Positions 10,921 through 23,311 are shown, numbered from the stretch's first letter. The stretch: DNA of 64,000 nt from Roridomyces roridus (GCA_029378245.1 JARKIF010000018.1:434001-498000), one strand, 5' to 3'. Made by a program: numbers and translations. Notes: generated by a model from the letters alone, not told the origin.

Positions 10921-11673
10921 ATGCCTCTAGTCCAACGAGATGTACCTAAGATCGGTGGTAGCGTTGCCGGGCAAGTTTCTTAACTCGCTCGAGGGTGAAA
11001 TTGAACGTTGGACGCAGATTCTACGCGCTCATAACAGGCCTCGCGGTCGTCACCCTGCTGTGTAGCGTTGGAATCGTGTGGCTTCTCAGAGTCTGTACCC
11101 CGCTGGTCCCATTGCTCTTCAATTGACCTTCTCCAGGACAACGCAGTGACCTCCCGTGACCGTCAAACTCCTACGAATTCGCGGTATCAATCCAGCTCAG
11201 TCAAGTCCCGCGCGGCGTGGGCCACCAACCTCTCGCTAGGCGGACTCTTCCGCAGCCACTCCACCCGAGGGGGACATGGCTGGATACAAGCTTCGGGTGA
11301 CGCTTGGGAGGCCGACGAGGCTGACCGCCGCGCTTCGGAAAGGGATGCCCCCTTCCAGCCCCCGCCCGTTGTTTTGAACGACCCCTACGATGACAAACCC
11401 GAGCCCTCCTGGTTTGAAACGCGCTCCTATTCCTCCGACTATTCCCTCGCCCCAGACTCAACGTCTCGCCACCCCACTCGCGTTCGCCCAGAAAGTGGCG
11501 TCACCGGCAGCGACTGGGAATCCGCCTCCGCTGCTATGACCGACCCCGAGAGTGGCCACGCCGAGGATGCCGGCCACGCAACGCAGCAACGCCACTTTTC
11601 GCTCGATTCTGCCGTGTCAGACACCTCGGTGCGCACTTTTCAGGGAGGTACCAAGTTCCTTGAGGGCCTGTAA
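10921..11673 (+). CDS. Small single-pass membrane protein, unknown function
   Basis: Exons 10921-10970, 11018-11090, 11137-11673; 219 residues. A short N-terminus (MPLVQRDVPKIGG) leads into one clear transmembrane helix (FYALITGLAVVTLLCSVGIV WLL, about residues 17-40), then a hydrophilic, Ser/Asp-rich, probably disordered tail. The first intron uses a GC donor (GCAAGT at 10971), the only choice that opens the membrane-helix frame. I do not recognise the family. It starts 105 bp after the HMCES-like gene in the same direction and converges on kinase A 65 bp away. Confidence 0.75.
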
Positions 11674-11738
11674 TATATTCTAGTTCCGTGTTTTCTTGAC
11701 TTTCGAGTATTAACTATGTATGTATTGATGGATTTGAC

Positions 11739-14700
11739 TCAAATAATTTCCAGATAATTCGACGGTACAACTTGGTCATCTTGAGGAAATATTCGGGCGG
11801 ATGAGAATGAGGACATACTTCCAGTTTCTCCGTTCTTCCTTCTGGCCTGCCACCACTTGTGCTCCTTGTCGAGGATCTCGAGTGTTTCGCCCTTCTCAAA
11901 CGAAAGTTCATCTGGGTCCTCTGCGCAGGAATCGTCTATTTGCTTCAGCGACATGAGCAGAGAGAGGGTCTGAATGGACCTACAAGCGTATAAAGCTCGT
12001 GCCCAGCATACACACTCGGTGGATGTGCTACTAATCGAATCTGGTCTTACTGTCAGCTGGATCATGATGAACAAGAACAACCGCTCACCAGCTCTGGCTC
12101 GCCACCACTCGAGTTGCTCATCAGCCAGAGCGACAAGTTCTTCTTGGGTTAGCGTTATCTGAGCTGTAACATCGGATCCGATTCGGAGAATATGGATAAT
12201 GCAAGTAAAGAACTTTACAATCATCTGGTCCATTGCTATCCGGTCCACAGTTGAGGCTGAAATGATCGGATGGTGCAACTGTGGGTTCTCAATCAAGAGA
12301 TTATCGAAAGGGAAACGATATACTCACTGCCGAGTGAACCAACTGCGTCTTGAACGAGCCACCACTTCCCTTGCTCGTCAATGATATCCAGTACGTCACC
12401 CTTGCAGAATGATATTTCGTCAGGATCGTCGGGAGCAGCGATGACTAGCAGGTGTTTTGAGCACTTCTCGGGGAAAAAATGGACGCTCTTACAGTCGTAA
12501 AGAGCTCTTGCTCGAACAGTGGCTTTTCGAATGGATTCCTCCGGTTGCACGTCAACGGATGGAATGTGCGTATGAAATTGAGGACGTAGAAGCTCTGGGC
12601 TGTGTGAGCGAGGGCTCTGTGGTGTAGCGGGCGGTGAGATCCGATGCACCCGCGCTTCCTCTGGCATCACACTAAGCCTGTAGAGGTCGGTCTCCAGAGT
12701 TTCTGAACGGGAGTTGGAAGGGACGACGGCAGGGGATTCAGATAATGTCGGGAAAGGGAACGGAGGAACACCGAGTGGGACTGGATTATGCAGCTCCAGG
12801 CCATTGTCCGTCGATTGGCTTGGTTGATTCATATAGCCAGCCCAATTTGGGGCCGCCCACGGACCTTGATGTGGTCTTCGGCCTTGGCCACGCTTGTTCT
12901 CATCCCGGCCTCCTCCCAGAATCGTCCTCTCCTTCTGAGACTTGTGGTTCGGTGGTGATTTCCTGCGGAGAGCCCGAGGAGAAGGCGGTTGACTAATGTG
13001 GTTCCAAAGGTATTTGGGTCGAATGGCGGAAAGCGATGGTTGGTGGGTTGGAATGGCGCTATGAATTAAGTGGGATGCGTGCTTTCCGAGCCATGTGAGT
13101 GATTGCTTTGGTCCGTGGGCAGGCTCTTTGGAATTCTTCAACCTGAGGACTGCATCTTGGGCATCCAGTCTCCCACTATTCGAGTAGCCCGCTAATTGGT
13201 CAACGAAAGCCTCGTGCTACAGTGAATGAGTTTCCTGCACCGAGTCCGCGAACAATAGACCCACCCACCTTTTCCGTTGCGCGTTTCCTTGCCTGCTCCA
13301 ATCTCGTCTCCATCCCGCCTTCCAATATGACGGACTGATTCCCCATTGTGCGTTCCGCAGCCTTGCCCAGAAGCTCGATCATGCGTCCCAAATCATGGTC
13401 CTGGCTCTCAACCTCTGCGGTCACAGCCGTCTCCTCTACTTGGAGTTCTTCATCCCTGTTAAAATGGTATTGGCCAGTGTAATTACGCGACCCTCGTGCG
13501 GAATTATAGGGCGGCAACGTTTCAAAAGAGTCAGAGCGGTAATGGAGCGGGGAAGACACCAGAGGCCCAGAGGCCGTTGTAGTGGGACTGCACGGGATAG
13601 CCGGAAGCGGGCGCGATGAGTTTCGGGCGTGGGGCCAAGTCATCTGTCGAACTACCGTGTCTGAGGGAGGTCTTTCGGCAGGAATCTGTGCCCAGTAGGA
13701 CGCGATATGATCCCACAGGACATCTGAAAGCATGAAGGCTTTCGCCGGGCGATCCGCTCGTTCTCCGTTGACGACTTTGAGAAGGGTTGCAGCTTCAGAA
13801 AGATCGGACAACGGGGGGTGACCTGTGTGTAACTGTCGAGACAAGGCTTAACACACGAAACAAGGGAATGGTGTAACCTCACCTCAAAACAGACACAGCC
13901 GAATGCATAAACGTCGCTGGCCGGCGTCCGCGCATATCTGCATCCGAACCGCGGCGGGTCAATCAATTCAGGGGCCATCCAGTAGACACTTCCGGCTTGC
14001 GTGCTTGAGCCCGAGGTGGTGGCGAACACAAGGACACTAAGCCCAAAATCAGCCAAGCATGCACACCAATCGTCCTTGATGAGGATGTTTGCCTAGAATG
14101 GTTAGAAAATGTTTCTTGCCAGGAAGGGAACATATGTACCCCGCGCAGGTCACCGTGCACAACATCGTGAGAATGAAGATACTCGAGGCCCTGGGCAACC
14201 TCGAAGAGCTGCAGGCACAAGTGAGTACAGAGATTGCAGTGGTGGGTTGAGAACTGACCACTTTGTCTACATTTGCACGTCCGTGGTCCTTGAGGTAGTT
14301 CAGAACGGTGCCGTGCTCCATCCACGGAGACACTAGACAGAGGGAATCGGGGAAACTGTCCCGATCAATTCCTATGAATTTCAAGATATTGGGATGGCGC
14401 AAATCCTTCCAAACGAGTGCTTCTCGGCACAATTTCTACGCCGACCATCAGTCGAGTCACAAAGAGCGCACCAGAAAAGTCACCAGACGTATGTCTCGCA
14501 AGTCTGAGGTTTGCATGAAGTGGCGCATATGTTTGAGTGCGACTGTCCCAGTCCTGTATTCAGCTCGATATATGTCACCGTAACCGCCGGCAAACAGGGG
14601 ATGTGGATCACGCCCACTGACTCCGGTGACGAAAAGGGAGGAAGGAAGACTTTCAGATGCCTCTGAAAGTTTGCGAATTATACGACGGGCCTGTCGACTT

Positions 14701-15336
14701 TGCTCCGGTGCCATCAAAAGACCTCTGTTAAGTGTCTGGTGGAGTCAATCAGCCACGAAAGGCAAACATGGATGAAGCCGCACATCTTGAACGACGTCCA
14801 AAAAAGACTGCGCAGATTCTGACCTGAGGCCCAGAACGAGCGGTTCTGCAGATTGAGAACAGAATATCGTTTCCAGACATCCTGCAATCCGCCTTTCGTC
14901 CAAGTGTAAAGCGTTGCGCAGATTCGGGTTGTTGGTCAGACCAAGGTCGGAGGATAGCTATATATGTAGAATGGTCAACTTTGTACAAGCGGCGCGCAAA
15001 TTCCGTACCTCGAGAAGTACTCGTCGACACTTGACACTTTCGACTATTGCGCCAACAATTCCACCCGCAGGGAGTGAAAACTGGAGTAAAATCGAGCTGT
15101 CGCTAAAGGTATAGATGAGAAATGAGGCCACGGAAGAGGTGATGTTACCGGTTAATCCGACAACACGCCTCCTTCAGGAATGCAATCGAGTTCTTTCAGA
15201 GTGTTAAGATGTACTAGGTCTGAGATGCGAAGGGACCTGCCTCGTAGATAAGGACGGGAGTCGACGCTTCCGGCGAGAGACCTGGGTTCGCAGATGTGGA
15301 CGCTGCAAGAGTACCCTGGAAGTCGACCACGGGCAT
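11739..15336 (-). CDS. TKL protein kinase with C-terminal SH3 domains (module A)
   Basis: Sixteen exons (complement): 15241-15336, 15149-15192, 15009-15102, 14768-14957, 14484-14722, 14259-14435, 14140-14208, 13883-14092, 13269-13832, 12493-13216, 12328-12444, 12219-12278, 12089-12163, 11984-12049, 11819-11935, 11739-11779; 960 residues. Kinase domain ~175-440: FAGGYGDIYRAEY glycine loop, VALKHM lysine, VVHGDLRGANILI (HGD rather than HRD), ADFGLS, YWMAPEL. Then a long linker and SH3-1 (~795-855, ARALYDFIAAPDDPDEISF, WWLVQD, APSDHF), a short degenerate SH3-like block (LTQEELVALADEQLEWW) and SH3-3 (~905-960, ARALYAYDSCAEDPDELSF, WWQARR, VPSNYLEII). Probably a signalling scaffold-kinase binding proline-rich partners. 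The N-terminal exons were fixed by comparison with kinase B; they include a GC-AG intron (15193-15240). Confidence 0.85.
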
Positions 15337-16011
15337 GAGGGCCGGACAGAGAGACGGTGGGACAGGGAAGCCAGAAATACAGCATTCGTGGAATCTTAAC
15401 AGATAGCAATGATGATGTACTGGGCCGACTGCATCCAAGTTGAACTAACAATAACTCTTCATTGTGGAAGGATGCAATGTGCTGCCACGCGATAGCGACA
15501 TGAACCACAAGTTCCCGAGAGTGAAATCATGCTGGTCCAGTGCGACTAGTTCGAGGTCCCTTGAGAGTTGCTTGAGGGAGCGGAAGTAGCAAATATGATG
15601 CATCAGTTGTGCATCATGATCATCCCAATGACCGGCTGGCTTTCTTCACTCTGTGCAACGTCGCGGTGTCGAGTTTACTCCCCTTCCATACGACCGATTT
15701 TGGTTAGAACTTGAAGGTGTAACCATTCTGTCAACCGACGACGACACGGAGCCCAAATCACGCCACTTGAACCTGGACCTGGTCGCCTCAAGGCCGAAAT
15801 AGCGTTCCTTGGGCATTCCTCAAGCATCCTCGACTGGATTACCAGCATCTTCGAGCTCGTATTACTCGGACCTTGGCCATCCTCAGGCACCGGCGCTTAT
15901 GTACTAAATTCGGCGCTTGGCAATGGCACCTGTCGCTGCCACTCACAGCGCCCATATATCGAGTATCGAGTAGCGATTCACTTCTCGCTCCTTCGCCCTT
16001 CGCTCGCACCT
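15337..16011. other. Intergenic: divergent promoter region, no gene seen
   Basis: This lies between the starts of kinase A (minus) and the seven-helix membrane protein (plus). The small open frames here have no family signature and no plausible splice continuation. It is likely regulatory sequence. Confidence 0.5.
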
Positions 16012-17369
16012 ATGGCGTCCCTGACCGAATTCCAGCTACCGCCTCACCCTTCCTGCTTCGGTGATCCGACCAACACAAGCAGTATATGCCAGGCTCCTTC
16101 CGCCGCCATGATCGATTTTCTCAATATCACCACCGCAAATGTGTATCTGGAGTTTTATTGCAACAATCCACCCTCGGATTCTTGTGCTTTTGGTTTCTGT
16201 CCAAACCCGGACGTGGCGAGTCCAGCTGTTCGATATTCCAGTAAGTATGTGTTTTTTATTCATCTTCCTCATCTCTCATTCGGTACCCCAGCCTATTTCA
16301 CTTCGCTAGTTGCCGCCATCCTCGTGATATACTCTCCAGAAGACGTCATCTCCTCGTTTTTCGCCCAGCTCCTCAACGTCTACTCCCTGATCGTCGCCGC
16401 TGTGGTTTCGATAATGGGTCACAACCTCACCAAAATGCATAGCGTCGTGGCGCTGTCGCTCGCCGGGTCTCCGCTGAGCCTTTACTTGGTCGTCTATGTT
16501 TTCCTCAGCATACTAGGGAAGCAAACACGACTTAGAACGGTCTTTGGCCCAGGAATGCATCTCAATCGAGCGCTCGTTTTGATCGTGCTTCCCTTGTGGA
16601 TCAGTCTCTTCATATTCACACTACTGCCCCCATCCGTCTACCAATTCCAGCAAGCTGCGTGCGATGGGTGCGTTGTATATATATATACTTTCTCCGAACG
16701 AACTCAGTGATATTGCCAGAGTCATTGGGGACCACCATATACACTCTTTGTTCTTCATGCCATTCATCTCCTTCTTCATGGTGTATCCACATGCAGGTGC
16801 TGCCATCATTGGTTCCCTGCTAATCATGTGGGGCATCGCTATCCTTCTTGCTCGGAAATCCATTTGGGGCGAGGAAAATGAAAGGTTCCCCTTCATTCGA
16901 ATATGGTACCCTCCTTTTCTAGCTTTCGTTGCCTTTGAACTCACGAGTCTTAGGCGGACGATCGGCCAACGGTATCCTTTACTCCATTTCTACTCAGTGA
17001 TAGGTTTGTCGAGAATTCTCTTGCTTGCGCCCATGCTGAGTTTTATCCTCAAGTTCTACCGTCGTCGTTTTGGATATTTGACATCGAAGTGGGCGTGGCC
17101 TACCTTTCACCGCGAGAAAAGTTCACTCCTACATACGGGCAGGTGCGCAGATCGGTCCCGCAACATCTATTTTCTTTATGAGAATTCGGCAGCTTCTCGC
17201 AATCTTCGTCACCATCCCGCCCTTCATTCAGCTGTGCACCCTCGTACCAGGCCTGGGGCGGTGGTTCGCGGACTTGTGGTGGGTGCGCCTGCTCACCTGC
17301 CGTCTCACCAAGCGCTATTCGAGTAAAGAGGATCCGACGCGGGCTGTTTTACTGGGAAACAAGTCATAG
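16012..17369 (+). CDS. Multipass (about seven-helix) membrane protein, basidiomycete type
   Basis: Exons 16012-16240, 16292-16667, 16720-16905, 16954-17003, 17054-17142, 17193-17369; 368 residues. The extracellular-type N-terminus has several Cys and N-glycosylation sequons (NTS, NIT). Hydrophobic segments include TSLVAAILVIY, LLNVYSLIVAAVVSIMG, PLSLYLVVYVFLSILG, ALVLIVLPLWISLFIF, AAIIGSLLIMWGIAILLA, FYSVIVLPSSFWIF and LLAIFVTIPPFIQLC. The layout is receptor-like, but no GPCR signature is clear, so function is open. The start is the ATG whose frame continues through all six exons without stops. It starts 675 bp from the divergent kinase A and ends 120 bp before VHS-GAT A. Confidence 0.8.
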
Positions 17370-17489
17370 ACCTAAGCAGAGTAGGGTTGTCGTAACATTG
17401 TGTAAATTGGAGGTAGAGGTTTGAATGTATGTAAGAAAGATCGCGAAGCAGTTTGATGTACACAGCCCCTTGCACATCGACCAGAGACC

Positions 17490-20157
17490 ATGAGGAAAAT
17501 ATTCGGGCGCGCCGACAAGCCAAAGGTATATCGCCCCAGACACCGTCCAGTACTTTGTTCAAGCATTGTACAGGACCCCCCACTCCAAGTCCCCACCCAG
17601 CAAACCCCGATTACCACCCCAATACACCAACAGTTTGCTTCCAGCGGTCGACCACGAGAGTCCACAGAAGACGAGCGCTGGGAGTTCCTCGATTCTCAGC
17701 AGACTCCACCGCCGTTACCGCCTGCCGCACCCAGTCCGACAAGATCCCCGTCTCCATACATCAACCCTCCGCCACCGCAGACTCTGCGCAAGAAAGCACC
17801 CCCGCCTGCTGTTAATCTCCTCAACGCACTCGAACCAGCTACTCAGCAGCCATCCACCCATTCTCGCAACCGATCAGAGGAGCGCCCTTCCGAGAACGGA
17901 CATGGTCAGAAGGAGAAGAAGAGCGGCGGGTTTTGGGGAGGAGGCCGGGACAAGGAGAGGGAACGAGAGAGGGAGAGGGAACAACGGGAACGAGAGAAGG
18001 AGCGAGAGAGGGAGCGAGCCCTCGAGCTGGACAGGGAGCACCAACGAGGCAGGGACCGCGAGCGCAGAGACGAGGAGAATGAGCTCACTCGTAAGATCGG
18101 TGCGTCGCAATCCGTCTTTCTTGGATGCATCCTGATCACCGTCCCAAGGGTTTTTGACTGCCACCGCCTCGGAGGATTGGACCCTCGTACTCGACGTCTG
18201 CGAACACGCATCAGCCAACGAGAACAATGCTAGAGAAGCGGTCCGTGCTCTCCGCCGCGAATTCAAATATGGGGAACCCGCCGCACAGCTTGCAGCTGCA
18301 CGCGTACGTCGTCTCCATCTCCTTGACATAATCTTATGGTTCTACAAGTTGTGGGCTATCATGCTGCGAAACTCCACCGACACCTTCATAACTCAATGCA
18401 CTACTCGCAAATTTCTCGATACTCTGGAAGACATACTGGTCTCATCTCGTACCGCCCCCGTCGTCCGTGAGCGCCTGATGGACGTGCTGGCCGCCGCTGC
18501 ATACGCCAGCGGAGCAAGTGCGTTGTGTACTATCCTGTCGTTCCCTCATCTCACAAAATGCCCCAGAAAAAGAAAGTGGATTCCGTGGTCTTTGGCGGCG
18601 AGTTAAACCTCGAGACAAGCCAGAAGAAGGTGTACCCTTTGACACGGACGATGCCATGTTTAACCCTCCTCTCAACGCCCTACGACATCCTGGACCGGGA
18701 TACGAATTCGAAAATACCAACCCTCCTGTTGTCGTCTATCCGGATGGTACACAGACTGGCCCTGAAACGCCTCCAATTGCCGCTAAACAGCCTCGGAAAC
18801 GGAAGAATAGCGATGTTACGCCTGGCAAGAAGTCGAGCGACAAGTCGCACCGCGACCACCACCGTGGAATCATTCCTCCCGACGAAGATATGCGGCGGCT
18901 TTTTCAAGAGTGTAAGATCGGCGTGGGCAACGCGAATCTACTCAGCGAGGCCCTCGCAACGGCAACGCCCGAAGAACTTCGGAACCCTGTCATTTCGGTC
19001 AGCTTTTCTACTATGTGCAGCTGAACCGCCGACCAAATAATCTACAGGAATTTTACAAGAAATGTGTCGACTCGCAGGAGCTCATCTTTACACAAATACC
19101 TTGGGCGTCTGCAGGGGCTGAGCGCAGCCGTGCTTCCAAGGATCAAGTGCCGCGAGAAAGGGGGGAAAGAAAACGGAAAACGAGCGCAACGCCGAATGGC
19201 AGCTTGCCGGACATCACCACACCCGTATCGACGCGTGAGGAGGAGTTGCTCGCGGAGTTGCTCGCTGCGAACGAGCATCTTTTGGAGGCAATTGACCTTT
19301 ATAAGGACCTAGAGCGCGTTGCATTGGAACGCGACGCAGAGGAGCGTAGCCGAAGGGAGGTGCGGATGGATCCAAGAGTTAGTTTTCTCACGCAATCTCG
19401 AGTCGGTCATCTGACATGCACGCCAGCAACGGGCACGTATCACGGAAGACGGAACACTTCAGGACGACTCAGCTGGTGGGGGCAGTGGCGCAGGTAGCGC
19501 CTCCCGGTCACGTTCAGCATCGCCCACACGCAATCCCGTCGTACAGCACCCGCTCCCCCATCATCCGCCAGTCGTCGGTGCCCCTGGAGAACTTACTTTC
19601 CAGACACCTCCTGCTATTACCGCAGCCGCTCAGATGCTTGCTCCACCGCCTTCGGCCCCGCACGGCCCACGGCTTCAGGGCTCCGGGGTATCGCGGACGC
19701 CCTCGCCTTCACACCCTGATCTGGGTCATGTGTCCGAGCACCCGGGCACGCGCCTTGGCGGCCCGCGGGATCATTCACGTGGTTCGTTGGACGATGAACC
19801 ACGGGTCGATCCAGAAGACGATGACTACGATGAGCGGCCGATGCAGCCGAGTGCGAAAGCCCTCGGCAAACGAAAGGTTGCAGATCCCGTCGATCGGATC
19901 GGTGAATTCTATCTTCTTTCATACTGTTCAACACACTAACCGGTCTCATAGACTCGAGGGACGATGAACTAGCAGGATTGAAAGACGACTTTGACGACCG
20001 GCCGCTGGACTCGGACGACGACGACGAGACGCCACACGGGTTGTGGCAGCATCTACATCACCCTGTGCAACACTTTGTATATGACGCCGCTGCAGAGCGG
20101 ACGCAACAACGGCTTCTCGCAGCCAACGCCAACGTGATGGTGAACGGCGTACACTGA
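17490..20157 (+). CDS. VHS-GAT domain protein, LSB5/GGA-like (module A)
   Basis: Endosome/Golgi trafficking adaptor. Exons 17490-17525, 17574-18099, 18149-18303, 18349-18517, 18567-18997, 19048-19377, 19427-19901, 19952-20157; 775 residues. Layout: MRKIFGRADKPK start, Gln/Pro-rich stretch, Arg/Glu-rich charged helix (~135-175), VHS superhelix (~188-300: EDWTLVLDVCEHA, AREAVRALRREF, LWAIMLRN, VRERLMDVLAAAAY), linker (RGLWRRVKP), GAT-type three-helix bundle (~420-560: LFQECKIG, ATPEELRNPVI, EFYKKCVDSQELI, EELLAELLAANEHLLEAIDLY), then a long Pro/Ser/Asp-rich tail. VHS plus GAT without an adaptin ear fits yeast Lsb5. The first intron is a multiple of three and could be read through. A paralogue lies at 49147-51129. 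Confidence 0.87.
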
Positions 20158-20250
20158 CATGTATTTATAGTATTCGTTCTTTGGAAGGAGTTGTCGCAAC
20201 ATATAACATTATTGCATGGCATGTAATAGTCTCGCTCACACTGCAATTAT

Positions 20251-21634
20251 TTATTTGGCTGTCTTCTTCGTCACCATCGCATCCCGCCCAGGACCGACAC
20301 CAATCCATGTTATCGGAACTTTGAGAAAGTCCTCGATGAACTCTACATATGTGCGGCACTTTTCGGGCAATTCCTCATAGTTGCGTGTGTCCTCGATCGA
20401 TGTCTTCCACCCGGGCAACGTCACATACTCGACCTCGACCTTGGCAAGCACCCCCAGGTCGGCGGGGAAGCCAGTGAGGGGCGTGCCGTCGATCTTGTAC
20501 GCCACAGCAATTTGAATCTCCTCGAGCCCGTCGAGGACATCAAGTTTGGTGAGATTGAGCGCGTCATAGCCGTTGATCATGTGCGAGTGGCGGAGGACGA
20601 CGAGATCGAGCCACCCGCAGCGCCGTGTGCGGCCTGTAGTGACGCCGAATTCACGGCCAACGGATTGGAGTTGCTCGCCGATGGGATTGAGCTGTTCGGT
20701 GGGGAACGGGCCGCCGCCGACGCGGGTAGTGTACGCTTTCACGACACCAATCGTGTGCCCGACCAAACGCGGCGGAAGACCGAGGCCCGTGCAAACACCA
20801 CCGACAGTGGTCGCAGAGGACGTGACATACGGATAGGTGCCAAAGTCGAGATCGAGCATGGCAGCGTTGGCGCCCTCGACAAGGACACGCTTGCCAGAAG
20901 CAATCGCTTGGTGGAGGTAAACGACGCTGTCAATGACATACGGCTTGAGGCGAGCGGCGAGGGCCTGGTAACGCTTGATCTCCCCTTCCGTGTCGTACTC
21001 AAAGTGGCCGTATCGTTTGAAGCGCCCTTCCACGAGCTTGCGGAATTTGTCGGCAAAAACGACGGGGTCAAAGAGATGGTGGACGCGCAAGCCAGATCTA
21101 GAGGCCTTGCCAGAGTACGCCGGGCCGATCCCCTTCTTGGTAGTTCCGATACTGGGTTTGCCCATAAATCACCGCGATAACGAGAGAGATAAAACGGCCG
21201 ACCTCGATCCTCCCAACTCGACCTCCTTTAGCCCATCGACGATCTGGTGAAAGTCAAAGACCAGATGGGCGCGATCCGAGATGAAGAGCCGGCCAGTGCA
21301 GTCAAGCCCTATACTTGATCAGAGGCAATCAGAGTGGCAAGTGCCGAGGCGCACCTTGAGCTTCCAACGCATCGAGCTCGTCAAAGAAAGAAGGGACGTG
21401 AACGACGACGCCGTTTCCGATGAGACCGGTGCATTTGGGATTGACGAGGCCACTGGGAAGGAGGTGGAACGCGAAAGTAGTCCGGACGCCGTCAATAGGA
21501 ACGACGATGGTGTGTCCAGCGTTGTTGCCGCCGGCGCAACGAGTACAGATGTCGGCATCTGCGGCGAGGATGTCGACCAGCTTGCCTTTGCCCTCGTCTC
21601 CCCACTGTGAGCCGAGGACGACGGTGGTCGCCAT
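20251..21634 (-). CDS. ADE12: Adenylosuccinate synthetase
   Basis: Converts IMP, aspartate and GTP to adenylosuccinate, the first committed step of AMP synthesis. Exons (complement): 21355-21634, 21203-21308, 20251-21151; 428 residues, the normal length. Signatures: [14 protein letters not shown] (GTP P-loop with catalytic Asp), [95 protein letters not shown]. The second intron uses a GTCGGC donor and restores the [12 protein letters not shown] segment. It converges on VHS-GAT A (93 bp) and diverges from the unknown gene at 21868. Confidence 0.97.
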
Positions 21635-21867
21635 AAGAAAGCGTGTCGTAAACAACAGCCAAATATGGATTTGACTCAACGCCCGCGTCCCGATTAGGAA
21701 ACATGCAACTTGCATCCACACAAGCAAAACGATTCGACCTCGACAAAATCCGCACCGCAACGCGTCAAAGATATAATCAACGGCGCTATGTTTGTGCAGG
21801 AATAAATTCACGCGTGTTGGCGTCATAGAACGCGTCATGGAAAATACACCCTCTGCAGCAAACCACC

Positions 21868-22886
21868 ATGGACAATAACTTTCAAGCCAACTTGTCTCGA
21901 AATTCCAGCAATGTAAGCTGGGGTACAAAGATAAAGTGAGTTCTGTTCTCGCGAAAATTGCATTTACCGAGTTGTACAGAGGCGCGATTCAGGTTGGACA
22001 TGGTTTTGGAGAAGCCATTCGTGGTTCTCTGGGCGCGTCCGATATCTCTGCATCCAGCTATAGTTCCAGCCAAGAAATAACTCACCGTGGAAGACAAGAA
22101 ATTGCTGTCGGTCTCGCGCGAATGCGTGGTGTAACAGCCGGATTACCTTGTACGCGTCCATGCACCCCACCCGTCCTTGCCTCATTAGAACCAGCCGCTC
22201 CTAATCGCCGTCATTCGTTTCCAACCCAGCAGTATGAACCCATGCCCTCTGTATGGCACAGGCGTTCAACTTCTGCCCACAACCCTCCGACAGCGACCAC
22301 TCCCTTCAACAAGGCTTACGAGCACCCTTACCTCCCAGAGGCAGGTCCTGATTCGGGGTTCGCTGGTCTGGGTGCTGGAATAGATCCTGCTCAGAGGAAA
22401 GGTGGAAACGAACCCATCGTGCCTGCCTTTACCACTGCCCCTCCGCGCCATGCACCTGCGTCCCACGCTCCCAACAGCCATCACGCGCCCTTTGGCATTG
22501 GCGACAACCAACTGTTCATTCCCCCACATACCCCATCCGTTTCCAAGGGCAAGGAGAAACACCGTAGCCGTCGCATCAGTCGGCTCTCGTCCAGATTCTT
22601 GCCGAAGCGACGCGTCCGGACCGCATCTCCGAGCCCTGAACCAGGTTCAACAAGTGAACATTACCATCAATCAGCGACAGCCCCATCCACGCCTCCCAAC
22701 CCAGTCGAATCGGCCCTCGAGCACTCGGGGTACCAAATTCTCACCTACGATCAGAAGGACAGCTACCCATCCTGGCCCATCGAAAGCGGCAGCCATCACA
22801 CTGCTGGCGGGAGATTAGAGCCGCTTCGACGCTCCAAAGTCATTTCACACGACGAGTCATCCTCGATCATTCGAAGCGATAGATGA
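21868..22886 (+). CDS. Unknown protein with a KxKGAxQxxHGxGExxRG N-terminal motif
   Basis: Exons 21868-21935 and 21980-22886; 324 residues. The first exon is needed to create [19 protein letters not shown], a short CsbD-like motif I associate with small basidiomycete proteins of unknown role. The rest is Pro/Ser/His-rich and probably disordered, with a basic patch ([18 protein letters not shown]) and a C-terminal [16 protein letters not shown] block. A 60-bp frame-preserving segment starting GTGTAA near 22129 may be a further intron. No catalytic motif is seen. Confidence 0.65.
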
Positions 22887-23311
22887 TGCGGGCGCGGACT
22901 AGCGCGCGTACGCGTACCTGTGCGGCTATGTTCCGGTCTTTCAATGTTTCGAAACATATCAGGCACCTTCATCGATTGGCATGGCAAGATAACATAGCTA
23001 GGATACACGGTTATGACACATATTTCAAGCATATAGAGAGCTATAAGGTTGTACAAGACCATGGAGAACACAAGGGCGATTAGAGTCGAGTCATTGAGTA
23101 GCGATTAGTTGTAGGTATGAGTAGTCGTTTTGCCGGGAAATTCCAAAATGCGTAGCGAGACCATCCCGCGGTCTTCCGGCCAGCCTGTATACTTTTTTTG
23201 GCAAAAAATGCGATGATTGAGATGAGGCAAGATGAGGAGAGAATATGCGTCCAATAATTCCCTACCAAACGATCAGCCCCGAGTAGCAGACGGAAATAAA
23301 AGACATACGAA
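22887..23311. other. Convergent intergenic region
   Basis: AT-richer sequence between the convergent 3' ends of the gene at 21868-22886 and the zinc-finger gene. No open frame with family features. Presumably two 3' UTRs. Confidence 0.5.
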
